Source: Dama dama (taxonomy: Eukaryota; Chordata; Mammalia; Artiodactyla; Cervidae). From it: DNA of 64,000 bases. The position numbers were made by a program, and so were the translations under genes. The stretch lies in assembly GCF_033118175.1 (NCBI RefSeq), contig NC_083697.1:22356001-22420000 (forward strand), read 5' to 3'. Positions 25,382 through 37,472 of this stretch are shown in pieces. Within the stretch, counting starts at the first letter, position 1; the number at the start of each line of letters is the position of its first letter. The notes under the pieces are model-generated. The model was given only the letters and a program-made list of their open reading frames with translations. It was not told the origin of the DNA and searched no databases.

Positions 25382-25530
25382 CCTCTGTCTGTCCAGTAGA
25401 GTTTACGGCCAATCCAGTCGACAGCAAGACCTTCCAGTAAACCTACTTCTTCTTCGAGAAGTCTTTCTCGCTAGGAACCATCCATTTTAGCTCTTTCTAC
25501 CCACTTCAGGACTATATGGGCAAAGTATAT
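25382..25530 (-). pseudogene. EGF: EGF exon 11 with in-frame TAG
   Basis: This 149-bp exon reads IYFAHIVLKWVERAKMDGS, then TAG (bases 25473-25471) where human has Gln (SQRERL). It continues RERLLEEEVGLLEGLAVDWI and GRKLYWTDRG. The acceptor is TCTGTAG and the donor GTGTGT. Its length matches human exactly, so the TAG is the only coding lesion. Skipping the exon would shift the frame. Confidence 0.93.
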
Positions 25531-25624
25531 CTACAGAAAAGAACACAGGCATATAGTCTGATTTGTTTAAAAACTAAATGTGGAATATATACAAACAGGA
25601 TTAGTAAATCTTTGTATCATACAG

Positions 25625-25815
25625 TATAATCATTCAGAGCTTGGCTTTGGAGACAGACGCACCTGGAACTCAACTCTCTCTCTGCCGCTTCCCAGACGTG
25701 TATAAACTTAAGCCAATTACTCAATGTCTCAGCTCAGCTTCCTTATTGGCAAAATGGGAATAATGCTATCAAGTGCATTAATTATATATATATATCCTTA
25801 GTCTTGTGCCTGGCA
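25625..25815 (+). mobile_element. MIR SINE
   Basis: The pattern GCTTGGCTTTGGAGACAGAC, a cysteine-tRNA-like core and AAAATGGGAATAATG fit an old MIR copy, about 95 bp upstream (plus strand) of EGF exon 11's acceptor. Confidence 0.65.
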
Positions 25816-26039
25816 CATATTTCTATTGCAGGTAATTTGCTTATTTTTGATCACTGGTCAATAACAAAGCCATCATATTTAAACTCTAACGGCTTCAACA
25901 GCCTGAAAGGGAGCAAAGATGAGCAGTTTAATGGGGGCTGTAAGCTGAGCTTTATCTTCCACTGCTTCATCCACAGGACTCCACTTCACTGCAAGTCAGG
26001 GCACACAGCTTCATCTCCCTGCTTGGCATTTATTTGTTG

Positions 26040-26790
26040 CATTGCCTTGGTTATATCATTTTACTTATTTATATATTTTTAAAACTGAAGTATAGCTGAT
26101 GTATGATGTTATATGTTGCAGGTATATAATATAGTGATTCACCATTTTTAAAGTTTATGTTCCACTTATAGTTATGATAAAATATTGGCTATATTCCCTG
26201 TGTTGTCCAGTATATCCTGTAGCTTATTTTACTTGCTACATAATAGTTTAAACCTCTTAATCCTCTTCCCCTATATTGCCCCTCCCCGCTTCCCTCTCCC
26301 TACTGGTAATCACTAGTTTGTTGTTTTATATCTGTGAGCTTGCTTCTTCTTTGTTATTTTCACTAGTTTGTTGTATTTTTTTAGATTCCACATATAAGTT
26401 ATATCATATAGTATTTTTCTTCCTCTGTCTGGCTTATTTTACTTAGCATCATAGCCTCCATATCCATCCATGTTGTTGCAAATGGCAAATTTTCATTTTT
26501 TATGGCTTATTAGTATTACATTGTTTTATTTATTTATACCACATCTTTATTCATTCATCTGTTGATGGATACTTATTTGCTTCCATATCTTGGCAATTGT
26601 AAATAATGCTGCAATGAATATTGGGGTGCATTATCTTTTTGAATCACTGTTTTTGTTTTTTTCTGATATATACCCAGGAGTGGAATTGCTGGGTTATATT
26701 GCTGGGTTTATTTTTAGTTTATTGAGAACTCTCCATACTGTTTTCCACAGTGGTTGTACCAATTTACATCCCCAATAACAGTGTGCATGG
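26040..26790 (-). mobile_element. Old L1 3' region
   Basis: The complement of L1 ORF2 end and 3' UTR. Landmarks are CAGTGGTTGTACCAATTTAC, ATATACCCAGGAGTGGAATT and CATCCATGTTGTTGCAAATG. No open frame survives. Confidence 0.85.
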
Positions 26791-27214
26791 TTCATTTAAG
26801 TCATTTAATCTCAATTTTCTCAACTATAAAAATGACAAAATCAGACAAGATATTTGCTAAAGTTCCTTTCATCTCTAACAATATATAATTCCATTTTAAA
26901 TAATCAATTTTGTTCAACAGAACATACCCTGCAAGTACAAAGTTGCTTTTCAGTTTAGTATTCAGACTATCAAACAAGTACAAGAATAAAAAATTGCTAT
27001 GAGTGGCTGACAATTTAATGATAGCATTTGTAGAATATTAACTGTGAGTACATATATGTACATAAACTCATCAACAATAATGAGAATATTCATAAAATAA
27101 TTAAATAATGAGCTATCATCTTTCTGGATAAAATAGAAAAGGTTCTATTCCACAATTCAAAAATGGGTACTTCTTATATTAAAAAATAATTCTAGTGCTC
27201 TACTTCACCAGCTT

Positions 27215-27357
27215 AAGTGTGTACATGTATCATCTGGGGAATCTTGTTAAAATGCAGATTCTGATTCAGTGGTCAGGGGTGGAGCCTGAGAATCTGCAGT
27301 TCTAAAAAGCTCCAGGTTATGTTGAGGTCACTGGTCCAAGGACCACAGTTTGAGAAG
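27215..27357 (+). mobile_element. MER20 (hAT-Charlie) copy
   Basis: TCTTGTTAAAATGCAGATTC, GATTCAGTGGTC and the right end ACCACAGTTTGAGAAGC are MER20 landmarks. Confidence 0.7.
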
Positions 27358-28079
27358 CAAGAAGATGGGACCATTGACCAAAGAAATGAAAAAACATGCA
27401 TAAGTCATATGATTTAGAGTTCATTTTAGGTTTTCTTGTTCACCTCATTGTAAAAATTACTGATTGTGTGGAAAAAAAATAATTTGGTAATAAACGAATC
27501 TTGAACTGATTCTATGAATTTTTTTCCTGTTAATATAATTCTTCTATGGAGTTACATAGATTCAGTTCATAGAAAAGAAATAATTATTTGCTAGTGTTAA
27601 ATCACAATACTTCTATTTGCAAAAATAGTTATATTTGGCTACCAATCCATATCGATTAAACACAGAATCAATTTACTTCACTCTGTCTCTTTTGGCCACT
27701 TACTAGAATGCTTCAGATCAGAAAAAAACAGAAGCACAAAGTTAAAAAATTCTAGGAACAAAAGCACCATCTAGTAATAACTAAATCATTATGGAAGGAG
27801 GTTAATAACTGTATAACTTCATCATTATTGGGTGATTGACTTTCAAAAAAACACTATAACATGTCGTTTCAAGCACATTCTAATCTAGCACAAAGATAAC
27901 TAAGAAATTAAAGACCAAATAGCTGATTGGGTTGATAATTTAGAAATTCTAATGTTTATACAAAAACATTTCATGTAAAATTATGTAAATAACACCCTAG
28001 ATTGCCATTCACACATGGACTATAGGACTTATGTTCCTTGATTTTCACAATCAGGAGGTCACCAAATTCCTTCCCTGAT

Positions 28080-28285
28080 GTGTGTTAGTGACTCAATCAT
28101 GTCTGACTCTTTGTGACTCCATGGACTGTAGCCTGCCAGGCTCCTCTGTCCATGGAATTCTCCAGGCAAGAATACTGGAGTGGGTAGCCATTCCCTTCTA
28201 CAGTGGGTCTTCCCAACCCAGGGATAGGACCTGGGTCTCCTGCATTGCAGGCAGATTCTTTACCATCTGAGCCACCAGGAAAGCC
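28080..28285 (-). mobile_element. Bov-tA SINE
   Basis: A full minus-oriented copy flanked by CCTTCCCT on both sides, in EGF intron 10. Confidence 0.92.
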
Positions 28286-28515
28286 CTCCTTCCCTTAAGG
28301 CCATGTACTAAATGCAGATTAGTAATCCATACTTACTATGCTGTATCCCAACCTCCTACTTCTCCCAAAACATAAATAAATCAAAACCTATTTATGGCAC
28401 TCCTCTGGTGTGTATGGTACTGTGGTAGCTTCCCATTCTCACCTCCAAACAGGAAGCTAAACCTCAGATTCTGTTTAAATCAACCCCAAAGCTGAACCAT
28501 AGTAAGGACCAGGGT

Positions 28516-28712
28516 TGGTTGCTTGTTTAGTTGCCAAGTCATGTCTGACTCTTGGGACCCCATGGACTATAGCCTGCCAGGCTCCTGTGCCCATGGGATT
28601 CTCCAGGCAAGAATACTGGACTGGGTTCCTTCTCCTGGGCAGATTCCCAACCCAGGAATCAAACCTGGGTCTCCGGCATTGCAGGGAGATTCTTTACCAA
28701 CTGAGCTACACA
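28516..28712 (-). mobile_element. Bov-tA SINE near EGF exon 10
   Basis: A minus-oriented copy with a small internal deletion after GGACTGGGTTCC, about 190 bp from the exon 10 donor. Confidence 0.9.
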
Positions 28713-28900
28713 GTTTATGATAACAGAATCACCCTTAAAATTTTCTCAGGTGATTTTCAATGACCATTTAAATTTTTCTTTGCCTAATCATTCCAAGCTT
28801 TGTAGCGGATTTTCAAGTAGCCCAAGTAATCTTTTATGATAAAAATCCTCTATTCTGTCCTTAAAGCACAGCCACGTCTGTTCGAGTAGCAAAATCATAC

Positions 28901-29037
28901 CTTATTTTCCACAGGGTCATGATCAAGAGCAAAAACCATTCCTATTTGTTGGTGGAGCAGGGTTCCATAATCTGTTCCATCAAAATGCATGTATCGAATA
29001 TCTTGAGAACTGGCAAACAGCAAAAACGGCAGTGGTC
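28901..29037 (-). pseudogene. EGF: EGF exon 10 (open)
   Basis: This 137-bp exon reads GPLPFLLFASSQDIRYMHFD then YGTLLHQQIGMVFALDHDPV and ENK, the start of the second propeller. The acceptor is TATTAG and the donor GTATGA. It is collinear with the human exon and has no lesion. Confidence 0.94.
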
Positions 29038-30144
29038 CTAATAACCAAATTTGAATATGGCAACATTTAAAATAAGCCTTGGAACCCACAAGGCACTTCG
29101 GACTCCTCCCATTCATTGCGCCCTCTTCCTTAATTCCTGCAGTACTTGTTTTCTTCATTTCCCACCAGCGTTGTGGTACCTTAAGAGAGGCAAAAAGACT
29201 GCCTTTTCCATGAGTTGACGTATGGTCAGAATTTTATCATTGGATTCCTCCCTGCCTATGTGTCTCCTTTTAAAATGCAAATTACTTCTAGAAAGACACA
29301 GACACAGTATTAAGTAACAAATATCTCAGCTAAATGATGCAAGTCTTATGCTGTAATCTCCTTGATTCACACATATTGAAACATTAATATTATCAGATTG
29401 TATTGATTCATGTCCAAATAAATTCCCTTCTCTAGACTGGACACTTTTTAAATGGAGGTAACACTGTGTGAGTTAATTACAAGACCCTTCATAATTTCAG
29501 AGCTCAGATTACGCTATATTAACTGAGAAGTTAAGACTATTGGAGTCTGAGTAAGGCAAGTTCTGCAGGTTCATCATTTACATTACCCCAGATTACAGGC
29601 ATAATGAACCTCAGGAGAGATTATGTCAATTTGGGATAAATCCAGGATTTCCAAGGCTATTGAAGGACATGAGGGGTGTAATATTAGAAGATGAAAAAAT
29701 AGCTGGACCACACAACTTCATATTTAATTTTGTCATGGAAAGGACAGAACTTGTATTATGATTATTACATTTACTGGAGAGATGAAAATCAAATTAATCA
29801 ACAAATATTTATTAAATGCCTCTTAACTATAAAGCATTTAAAGACTGTTCTTATTCTGGTTATGACTTTCATATATACTGGAATGCCATACTTGATGTTA
29901 TAGCAAACCTTTGCTTAATGTTAATTAACTTCAAAATGTTTCTCAAACACATAATTATTATTTATGCAATAATAACTTATGTTATTTATACTTACGTGAT
30001 CTGTTTTCAATTTCCAAAAATAAAAAAAAAAAAATTCAACTGCCTATGCAGAAGCCAAAAGCAATTTAACACTTTCTAAACTAAATGGTGTTTTTCACAT
30101 AACCTTCTCACAGAGACACACTGTTGAATGTTCACCGCATTAAC
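29038..30144. other. EGF intron 9
   Basis: 1.1 kb of AT-rich unique sequence. The short plus-strand frame at 29816-30079 has no recognisable features. Confidence 0.65.
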
Positions 30145-30270
30145 CTGAAGGTCTAAAGCTCTTTTTGTCCGGCTGTAGGTCATACCCAGGAAGGCAGCCA
30201 CATTTCCAGGGTACTGGGCTGAGAGGGGCGCAGGGCTGGCTACATCCACCGTTATCAGGTGATGAACAGC
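30145..30270 (-). pseudogene. EGF: EGF exon 9 (open, last cysteine lost)
   Basis: This 126-bp exon encodes an EGF-like module: CSSPDNGGCSQPCAPLSPVP then CGCLPGYDLQPDKKS followed by F. The sixth cysteine (human KSC) is Phe (TTT), which would leave one disulfide unpaired. The acceptor is TTGTAG and the donor GTTAAT (a weak GT donor). Confidence 0.9.
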
Positions 30271-30615
30271 CTACAAAAAGCAACTCCTTGGTAATGATGC
30301 TATATCACTCAAGAGTACACCAATTTTTCCTCAAAATAGTGAGGTGAACCAAATATACGTTGATTTTTAAGACCATTTCCATTGTAACAGTCATTCATAC
30401 TATTACAATCAAGTTTATTTTTCAGAGATTAGGAGGAAAACGTCACTGTACTCTATTTCCCTATAACCTGACATTGTGAATGTTAAAGCTTTGCATCCCA
30501 GTGACCCTTCCCTTCTTGATCTATCACTGAGTTTGTGAACAAGTACTCTGGTAGCTGGCTGGAATAAGTAGTATGTTTTGATGAGTTTGGCAGCTGGTCT
30601 AATTCTTCTGGCATA

Positions 30616-30713
30616 TACGCTAAGTCGCTTCAGTCATGTCCAACTCTTTGAGACTATATGGACTGTAGCCTGCCAGGCTCCACTGTCCATGGGGTTCTCC
30701 AGGCAAGAATACT
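30616..30713 (-). mobile_element. Bov-A fragment
   Basis: Only the tail-proximal 100 bp are present, from GCTAAGTCGCTTCAGTC to GGCAAGAATACTG. It lies in EGF intron 8. Confidence 0.88.
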
Positions 30714-32339
30714 GATTAACATAATTTTTTCTTCCTCACATTTTTGGACTCTTGACTTCTTTTGCCCTTTTTGTTTAAAAAAAGTTACACGTAACTCATC
30801 TGCTAACTTTGAGTTATAACCTTCGCTCTACATACTTAAGTCTCTATGAAGATGAAAGTAGGGAGATAGTCCTAGGTACACACAACAGGCAAAGCACTCC
30901 ATATCCACCATCTTGTTTAATGCTGGCCACAAATCCAGAAGGCAGATATCATTAACCTCTACAGATGAGCAAACGGAGACCAAAAGAAGGCAAGAACTAG
31001 TCCAGAACAGTACTGCTAGTATCTGATGACACTGCCTCAGAGCTGTCTAGCGTCAAAGCTCTGGCTTATAGCTACTACACTATACTCTCTAAAAACAAGA
31101 AACAGACAGAAATCTTAGTTAATTCATATGTTAATCCATTATGTAAATATATTTCAATGTATAATGTTGGGAAATCTGTTTTCCTTTGTCAGTAGTTGTG
31201 ATTTTTAGGTGTCAGTTAGAAAATAAATGCTTTCAAACAAACAAGAGGTAAACAAGCTTACCATTGCATGTTTTTCCATCTGTGTCAAGCACTGAGCCTT
31301 CAGAACAGAAACATATGGGACTGTCTGATATCAGAACACAGTCATGACTGCATTCAGACACATTGCTTGGGCAGGAAATTAACTCTAATGAATGAAAAAT
31401 AAGGTCAAAATTAATGTTAAATCAGATTTATGGAAATTCAGTAAAATCAGTTGCTAACAAAAAAATGATCTCCTGAAAAGAATAAGTTAAATAAAGACTG
31501 AACATTTATGAGTTGCTATGGTAATGGAGATATAAAAATAAAGAAAAAATTCCAAATCTAAAGCAAATTAATGAAAGACTTCTGATTTTGGAAAAATGAC
31601 TCATTTCCTCCAAGTTTCTCTTCTGTCAAATATTATTTTTAAGTTATTAGTCATTAAAATTCTAAAATATTTTAGATAGAACTTGGGCAAATGATTCTCA
31701 AGTTCACCTAGAAAACAAATTATATGACTATGAAAAATAAAAACATCATCTGACTATCATTAGATGAAAGAAGAGAATGAGAGGCAGTAAATAAATATCA
31801 AAATGTATCATAAAGGTACAATAATTAAAACAGTTGGTAATGTGTAAAAATAGATCATGAGGATAATAGAATCAGATAGAAAGTTTATTTTAGAAAAGAC
31901 TCAAGCATAGATAATAATATAGTATGTGATAAAGTTATTTTAAGTCACTGAGCATATGGAATATCATCCAGTAAATTGTAAATAAGTGAGTAATGATTTG
32001 GGGCAAAAATTAAATCCCTGTACTACACCACACATCAACATAGATTCTAAGTAAATCAAAATTAAAATGTAAAATATATACCACAGAAGTTCTAGAAGTT
32101 TGGACAATCAAGTGAGATTATATGTGTCCTGTTTGGCATATAATGAACTCTGTAACATATTAACATCATGCACTTAAGTACAGCTGCTCACGGGTAAACC
32201 ATATGGCGTTAGAAGAAGGGCGAGTTCCATAAACAATCACAAAGGTGGCGGGTAGTTTCCAAGAAATTCATTACCATTCATCCATTATTCTGTGCCTCAT
32301 TCAATAAGACATATGACACTTTATCATCTGTGAAGCAGT
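30714..32339. other. EGF introns 8 and 7 flanking exon 8
   Basis: AT-rich. 30890-31090 resembles a MIR/L2-age repeat (ACAGATGAGCAAACGGAGAC). Nothing else was identified besides exon 8. Confidence 0.5.
31262..31384 (-). pseudogene. EGF: EGF exon 8 (open)
   Basis: This 123-bp exon encodes an EGF-like module: LISCPSNVSECSHDCVLI then CFCSEGSVLDTDGKTCNG. All six cysteines are kept. The acceptor is CATTAG and the donor GTAAGC. The length equals that of the human exon, and no lesion is visible. Confidence 0.92.
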
Positions 32340-32455
32340 ATTTTTTTTGGCTACACTGACTTTTAGGACCTTAGTTGCCAGACCAGGGCCAAAGCAGCCC
32401 TGTGGCAATAGAAGCAGGAAGCCCTTACCACTGGACCACCATGGAATTCCCACAT
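32340..32455 (-). mobile_element. CHR-type tRNA SINE
   Basis: Complement of the cetartiodactyl tRNA-derived SINE: starts with a T-run and ends CACTGGACCACCATGGAATTCC. Confidence 0.7.
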
Positions 32456-33062
32456 AATTTTAAACCTTTGTTTCTACTTAGCTATGTTAGTAGATTCAAC
32501 AAGAGACCTATAAGAAGTTATTTGAATATGTAATCCTAAACTTGAATTAAGAATATCCATAAAAACTCATATTTCCCTTTTTAAAAAGTGCTTTCCTAAT
32601 TTTGATGCCCCCAAAGCCCTCAAAACAATAACTAACTTTGTAGCGAATTATGTTATTTAAAACAATTTCTTGTTAAAAGGAAGCTGTAGCCTTGAGAGAT
32701 TGCTGATTCTAGGTCTAAAACATAATACATATAAGACAAGACAGGAAAATATGTCCTGCCAGGTAAGAGAAAACTATCAAAGACTGCTGGGATCTGGAAT
32801 CCATTTGAAGAGTCTCCCATCAGCCAAAGAGGAAACAATTTGCTCATTGGTAAGCATAACAACTGCATTGGATTGAAACATATAAAAAATGTTAAAAATT
32901 CAGGAGTTCATAATGATACTTACAAAAAAATTCTCAAAGTCCTTCTATGAAGACACTATCATCCTGATGCCAAAACCAGACAAAGACACTACCAAAAAAG
33001 AGTTACAGGACAGTATCTTTGATGGATATAGATGCAAAACTCTTCAAGAAAGTATTAGCAAA

Positions 33063-33496
33063 TGAATTCTAGCCCATTATACAGAGTGAAGTAAGCCAGA
33101 AAGATAAAGAACATTACAGCATACAGACACATGTATATGGAATTTAGAAAGGTGATAACGATAACCCTATATGCAGAACAGAAAAAGAGACACAGAAATA
33201 CAGAACAGACTTTTGAACTTTGTGGGAGAATGTGAGGGTGGGATATTTCAAAAGAACAGCATGTATACTATCTATGGTGAAACAGATCACCAGCCCAGGT
33301 GGGATGCACGAGACAAGTGCTCTGGCCTGGTGCACTGGCAAGACCCAGAGGAATCGGGTGGAGAGGGAGGTGGGAGGGGGATTCGGGATTGGGAATACAT
33401 GTAAATCCATGGCTGATTCATATCAATGTATGACAAAACCCACTGGAAAAAAAAAATAATAATAAAAATAAATAAATAAATTAAAAAAAAAAAAGA
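33063..33496 (+). mobile_element. Young L1 3' end nested in the older L1
   Basis: About 430 bp ending in a long A-rich tail. The 17-bp repeat AAGAAAGTATTAGCAAA at 33046-33062 and 33497-33513 is its target-site duplication. Its 3' end is the same type as at 23.9 and 60.5 kb. Confidence 0.92.
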
Positions 33497-35223
33497 AAGA
33501 AAGTATTAGCAAACTGAATCCCACAACACACACAAAGGATGATCAAGTTGGTCACCATGATCCAGTTGGATTCATTTCAGGGTCACAAGGCTGGTTTAAA
33601 ATATATAAATCAATAGATGTGATACACCACATCATCAAAAGAAAGGACTAAAATTATATGATGCAGAAAAAGCATTAGATAAAATTCAATATCTATTCAT
33701 GATAAAAAACTCTTGCAAAAAGTGGATATAGAAGAACCATATCTCAATAGATATTACAAAGCACAGCCAGTACAGTGGTGAAGAGCTGAAAGCCTTCCCA
33801 TTAAAATATGGAACAAGAGGATACCCACTCTCACCACTTCTAGTCAACATAGTATCGGAAGTCCTAGCCACAACAATCAGACAAGAAATAAAAGGTATCT
33901 GAATTGGGAGGATAGAGGTAAAACTGTCAATATATGCAGATAGCACGATACTTTATATAGGAAACCCTGAAGACACCACACAAAAGCTATTAGAACCAAT
34001 AAATAAATTTGTTACAAGACTAATATACAGAAATCTCTTCCATTTGTTTATACTAATGATGAAATATCAGAAAGTTTAAAAAATCAATACCATTTATAAT
34101 TACATCAGAAAAAAAAATATGTAGAAATAAACCTAAGCAAGAAGGTGAAAGACTTATTTGCTGAGAACTATAAAACATTAGCAAAGAAGACCAAAGGTGA
34201 TTCAAGGAAATGGAAAGATACCCCATGATCTTAGATTGGAAACATTTTAACAATATTGTTAAAATGTCCAATCTACTGAAAGTAATCTACAGATTTACTG
34301 TGATCTCTATCAAATTACCCATGGTGGTTTTCATAGAACTAGAACAAATAATCCTAAAATTTACTTGGAAACACAGAAGACCCAGAATTGACAAAGCAGT
34401 CCTGAGGGAAAAGAACAAAGCAGAAGGAATAATCCCTCCAGATTTTAGACAAAATACTATAAAGCTACAGTAATCAAAACAATGTGGTATTAGCACAAAA
34501 ACAGACATGGATCACTGGTACAGAATAGAGCCCAGAAATACACCCACATACCCGTGGTCAATTAGTCTTTCACAAGGGAAGCAAGAACGTACAATGGAGA
34601 AAAGACAGTTTTTTCAGCAAGTGGTGTTCACGTGTAAATCAGTGAAGTCAGAACACTCCCTCACACCACACACAAAGATAAAAACAACATAAAGACTTAA
34701 ATATAAGACATGACGTTATAAAACTCCTAGAAGGGAACATAGCAAAAACATTCTCTGACATAAATTGCATCAATGTTTTCTTAGGTCAATCTCCTAAGGC
34801 AAAAGAAATAAAGGCAAAAATAAACAAATTGGGCCTAATTAAACTTACAAGCTTTTGCACAGCAAAGGATACCATAAACAAAACCAAAAGACAACAAGCA
34901 TTGCTGGTAAGGATATAAATTGATGCAGCCAGTATGGAGGTTCCTTAAGAAGTGAAAACTAGAGTTACCGTGTGTGTGTGTGCTTAGTCATTAAGTCGTG
35001 TCCAACTCATTGCATGGCTCAGATGGTAAAGTTACCATATGATTCAACAACTCCACTACTGGGCATATATCCAGAAAAATCAAAAGCTCTAGTTCAAAAA
35101 GATACATGCACTCCAATGTTCATAGCAGCACTATTTGCAATAACTGAGAAATGGAAGCAATCTAAGTGTCCAGTAACAGATGAATGAATAAAGAAGATGT
35201 GAGATGTATATACAATCGAATAT

Positions 35224-36545
35224 TCAGTTCAGTTCAGTCGCTCAGTCATGTTCAACTCTTTGTGACCCCATGAATCGCAGCACACCAGGCATCCCTGTCC
35301 ATCACCAACTTGCAGAGTTTACTCAAACTCATGTCCATTGAGTTGGTGATGCCATCCAGCCATCTCATCCTCTGTCGTCTCTGTCTCCTCCTGCCCCCAG
35401 TCCCTCCCAGCATCAGGCTCTTTTCCAATGAGTCAGCTCTTCACATCAGGTGGCCAAAGCATTGGACTTTCAGCTTCAGCATCAGTCCTTCCAATGAACA
35501 CCCAGGACTGATCTCCTTTAGGATGGATGGTTAGATCTCCTTGCAGTCCAAGGGACTCTCAAGAGTCTTCTCCAACACCACAGTTCAAAAGCATCAATTC
35601 TTCGGTGCTCAGCTTTCTTCACAGTCCAACTCTCACATCCATTCATGACCACTGGAAAACCATAGCCTTGACTAGACAGACCTTTGTTGGCAAAGTAATG
35701 TCTCTGCTTTTTAATATGTTGTCTAGGTTGGTCATAACTTTCCTTCCAAGGAGTAAGCATCTTTCAATTTCATGAATGCAATCACCACCTGCAGTGATTT
35801 TGGAGCCCAGAAAAATAAAGTCTGACACTGTTTTCACCATTTCCCCATCTATTTGCCATGAAGTGATGGGACCAGATGCCATGGTCTTAGTTTTCTGAAT
35901 GTTGAGCTTTAAGTCATCTTTTTCACTCTCCTCTTTCACTTTCATCAAGAGGCTTTTTAGTTCTTCTTCACTTACTGCCATAAGGGTGGTGTCATCTGCA
36001 TATCTGAGGTTATTGATATGTCTCCCGGCAATCATGATTCCAGCTTGTGCTTCCTCCAGCCCAGCGTTTCTCATGATGTACTCTGCATAAAAGTTAAATA
36101 AGCAGGGTGACAATATACAGCCTTGACGTACCCCTTTTCCTATTTGGAGCCAGTCTGTTGTTCCATGTCCACTTCTAACTGTTGCTTTCTGACCTGCATA
36201 TAGGTTTCTCAAGAGGCAGGTCAGGTAGTCTGGTATTCCCATCTCTTTCAGAATTTTCCACAGTTTATTGTGATCCACACAGTCAAAGGCTTTGGCATAG
36301 TCAATAAAACATAAACCGATGTTCTTCCGGAACTCTCTTGCTTTTTCGATGATCCAGCGGATGTTGGCAATTTGATCTCTGGTTCCTCTGCCTTTTCTAA
36401 AACCAGCTTTCACATCTGGAGGTTCACAGTTCACGTATTGCTGAAGCCCGGCTTGGAGAATTTTGAGCATTACTGTACTAGTGTGTGAGATGAGTGCAAT
36501 GTGCAGTAGTTTGAGCATTCTTTGGGATTGGAATGAAAACTGACC
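35224..36545 (-). mobile_element. 5'-truncated BovB inserted in an L1
   Basis: Its minus strand encodes a long RT piece (35643-36593) with FRKGRGTRDQIANIRWII, FIDYAKAFDCVDHNKLW and an intact RYADDTTLM box. It ends in the GAACTGAACTGAAT tail at 35224. L1 sequence resumes on both sides (ATCGAATATT on the left, ACTCAGCCATAAAAAAGAAT on the right), so it is a later insertion. Confidence 0.93.
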
Positions 36546-36910
36546 TTTACTCAGCCATAAAAAAGAATGAAATAATGCAATTTTTAGCAACATGGATGGA
36601 CCTAGAGATTATCATACTAAGTAATTCAGACAAAGACAAATATGTGATATCACTTATATATGGAATCTAAAAAATAGTACAAATGATTTTATTTAAAAAA
36701 CAGAAACAGATTCACAGACATAGAAAACAACTTAGGGTTACCAAAGGGGGAGGGCGGGTAGGGATAAACTGGGAACATGGGATTAACAGACACACACCAC
36801 CATATATAAAATAGATAAACAGAAAGTACAGAGAATTGTATTTCATATGTCAATACGCAAGAAAAAATAATAGAAAAGCATTTTAAAACATAATGTAGAT
36901 ATATACATAT

Positions 36911-37101
36911 ATGTGCTGAGTCACTCAGTTGTGTCCAACTCTTTGGGATCCCAGGCTCCTCTGTCCATAGGATTCTCCAGGCAAGAATACTGGAGTGGGT
37001 TGCCATGCCCTCCTCCAGGGGATCTTCCCAACTCAGGGATCAAACTCAGGTCTCCCACATTGTAAGCGGATTCTTTACTGTCTGAGCTACCAGGGAAGCC
37101 C
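36911..37101 (-). mobile_element. Bov-tA SINE in L1 3' UTR
   Basis: A minus-oriented copy whose flanks share a TATACATATAT-type repeat, with L1 sequence on both sides. Confidence 0.9.
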
Positions 37102-37472
37102 ATATACATATATATGTATAAGAGAATCACTTAGTTAAACACCTGTAACTAAACAATATTGCAAACCAACTATGCTTCAATAAAAAATAAAATTAAAAAA
37201 CCTATCAGCCACCTTTGAAAGGTGTTAAAGGACCAACCCATTATTCTAAATAAAGAAAAAAAATTCAAGACTTATACTGCCTCAACTATAAGAATCATAA
37301 CTTGAAGTAACCAAATAGATAATGAGAGTACATTTTCTTTATAAAAGTATTATAATTAATAATTTAAAAGAAATATAAGAACTAGATATCACTATTCAAT
37401 CCCTTGATGAAATAATGGATCCAGGAAATGAGTGTTCATGGCTGCTACAACCATTCCCTGAAAGATGACTAG

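Larger units (their letters stand above)
32936..37200 (+). mobile_element. Composite L1 (ORF2 3' part and 3' UTR) with nested insertions
   Basis: L1 blocks at about 32936-33062, 33497-35223, 36546-36905 and 37106-37200 join in order: CATCCTGATGCCAAAACCAG, LEQIILKFTWKHRRPRID, then TGGACCTAGAGATTATCATA, then an A-rich end. A younger L1 tail, a BovB, a Bov-tA and a small tRNA-SINE piece (34970-35030) interrupt it. The ORF is broken throughout. Confidence 0.88.
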
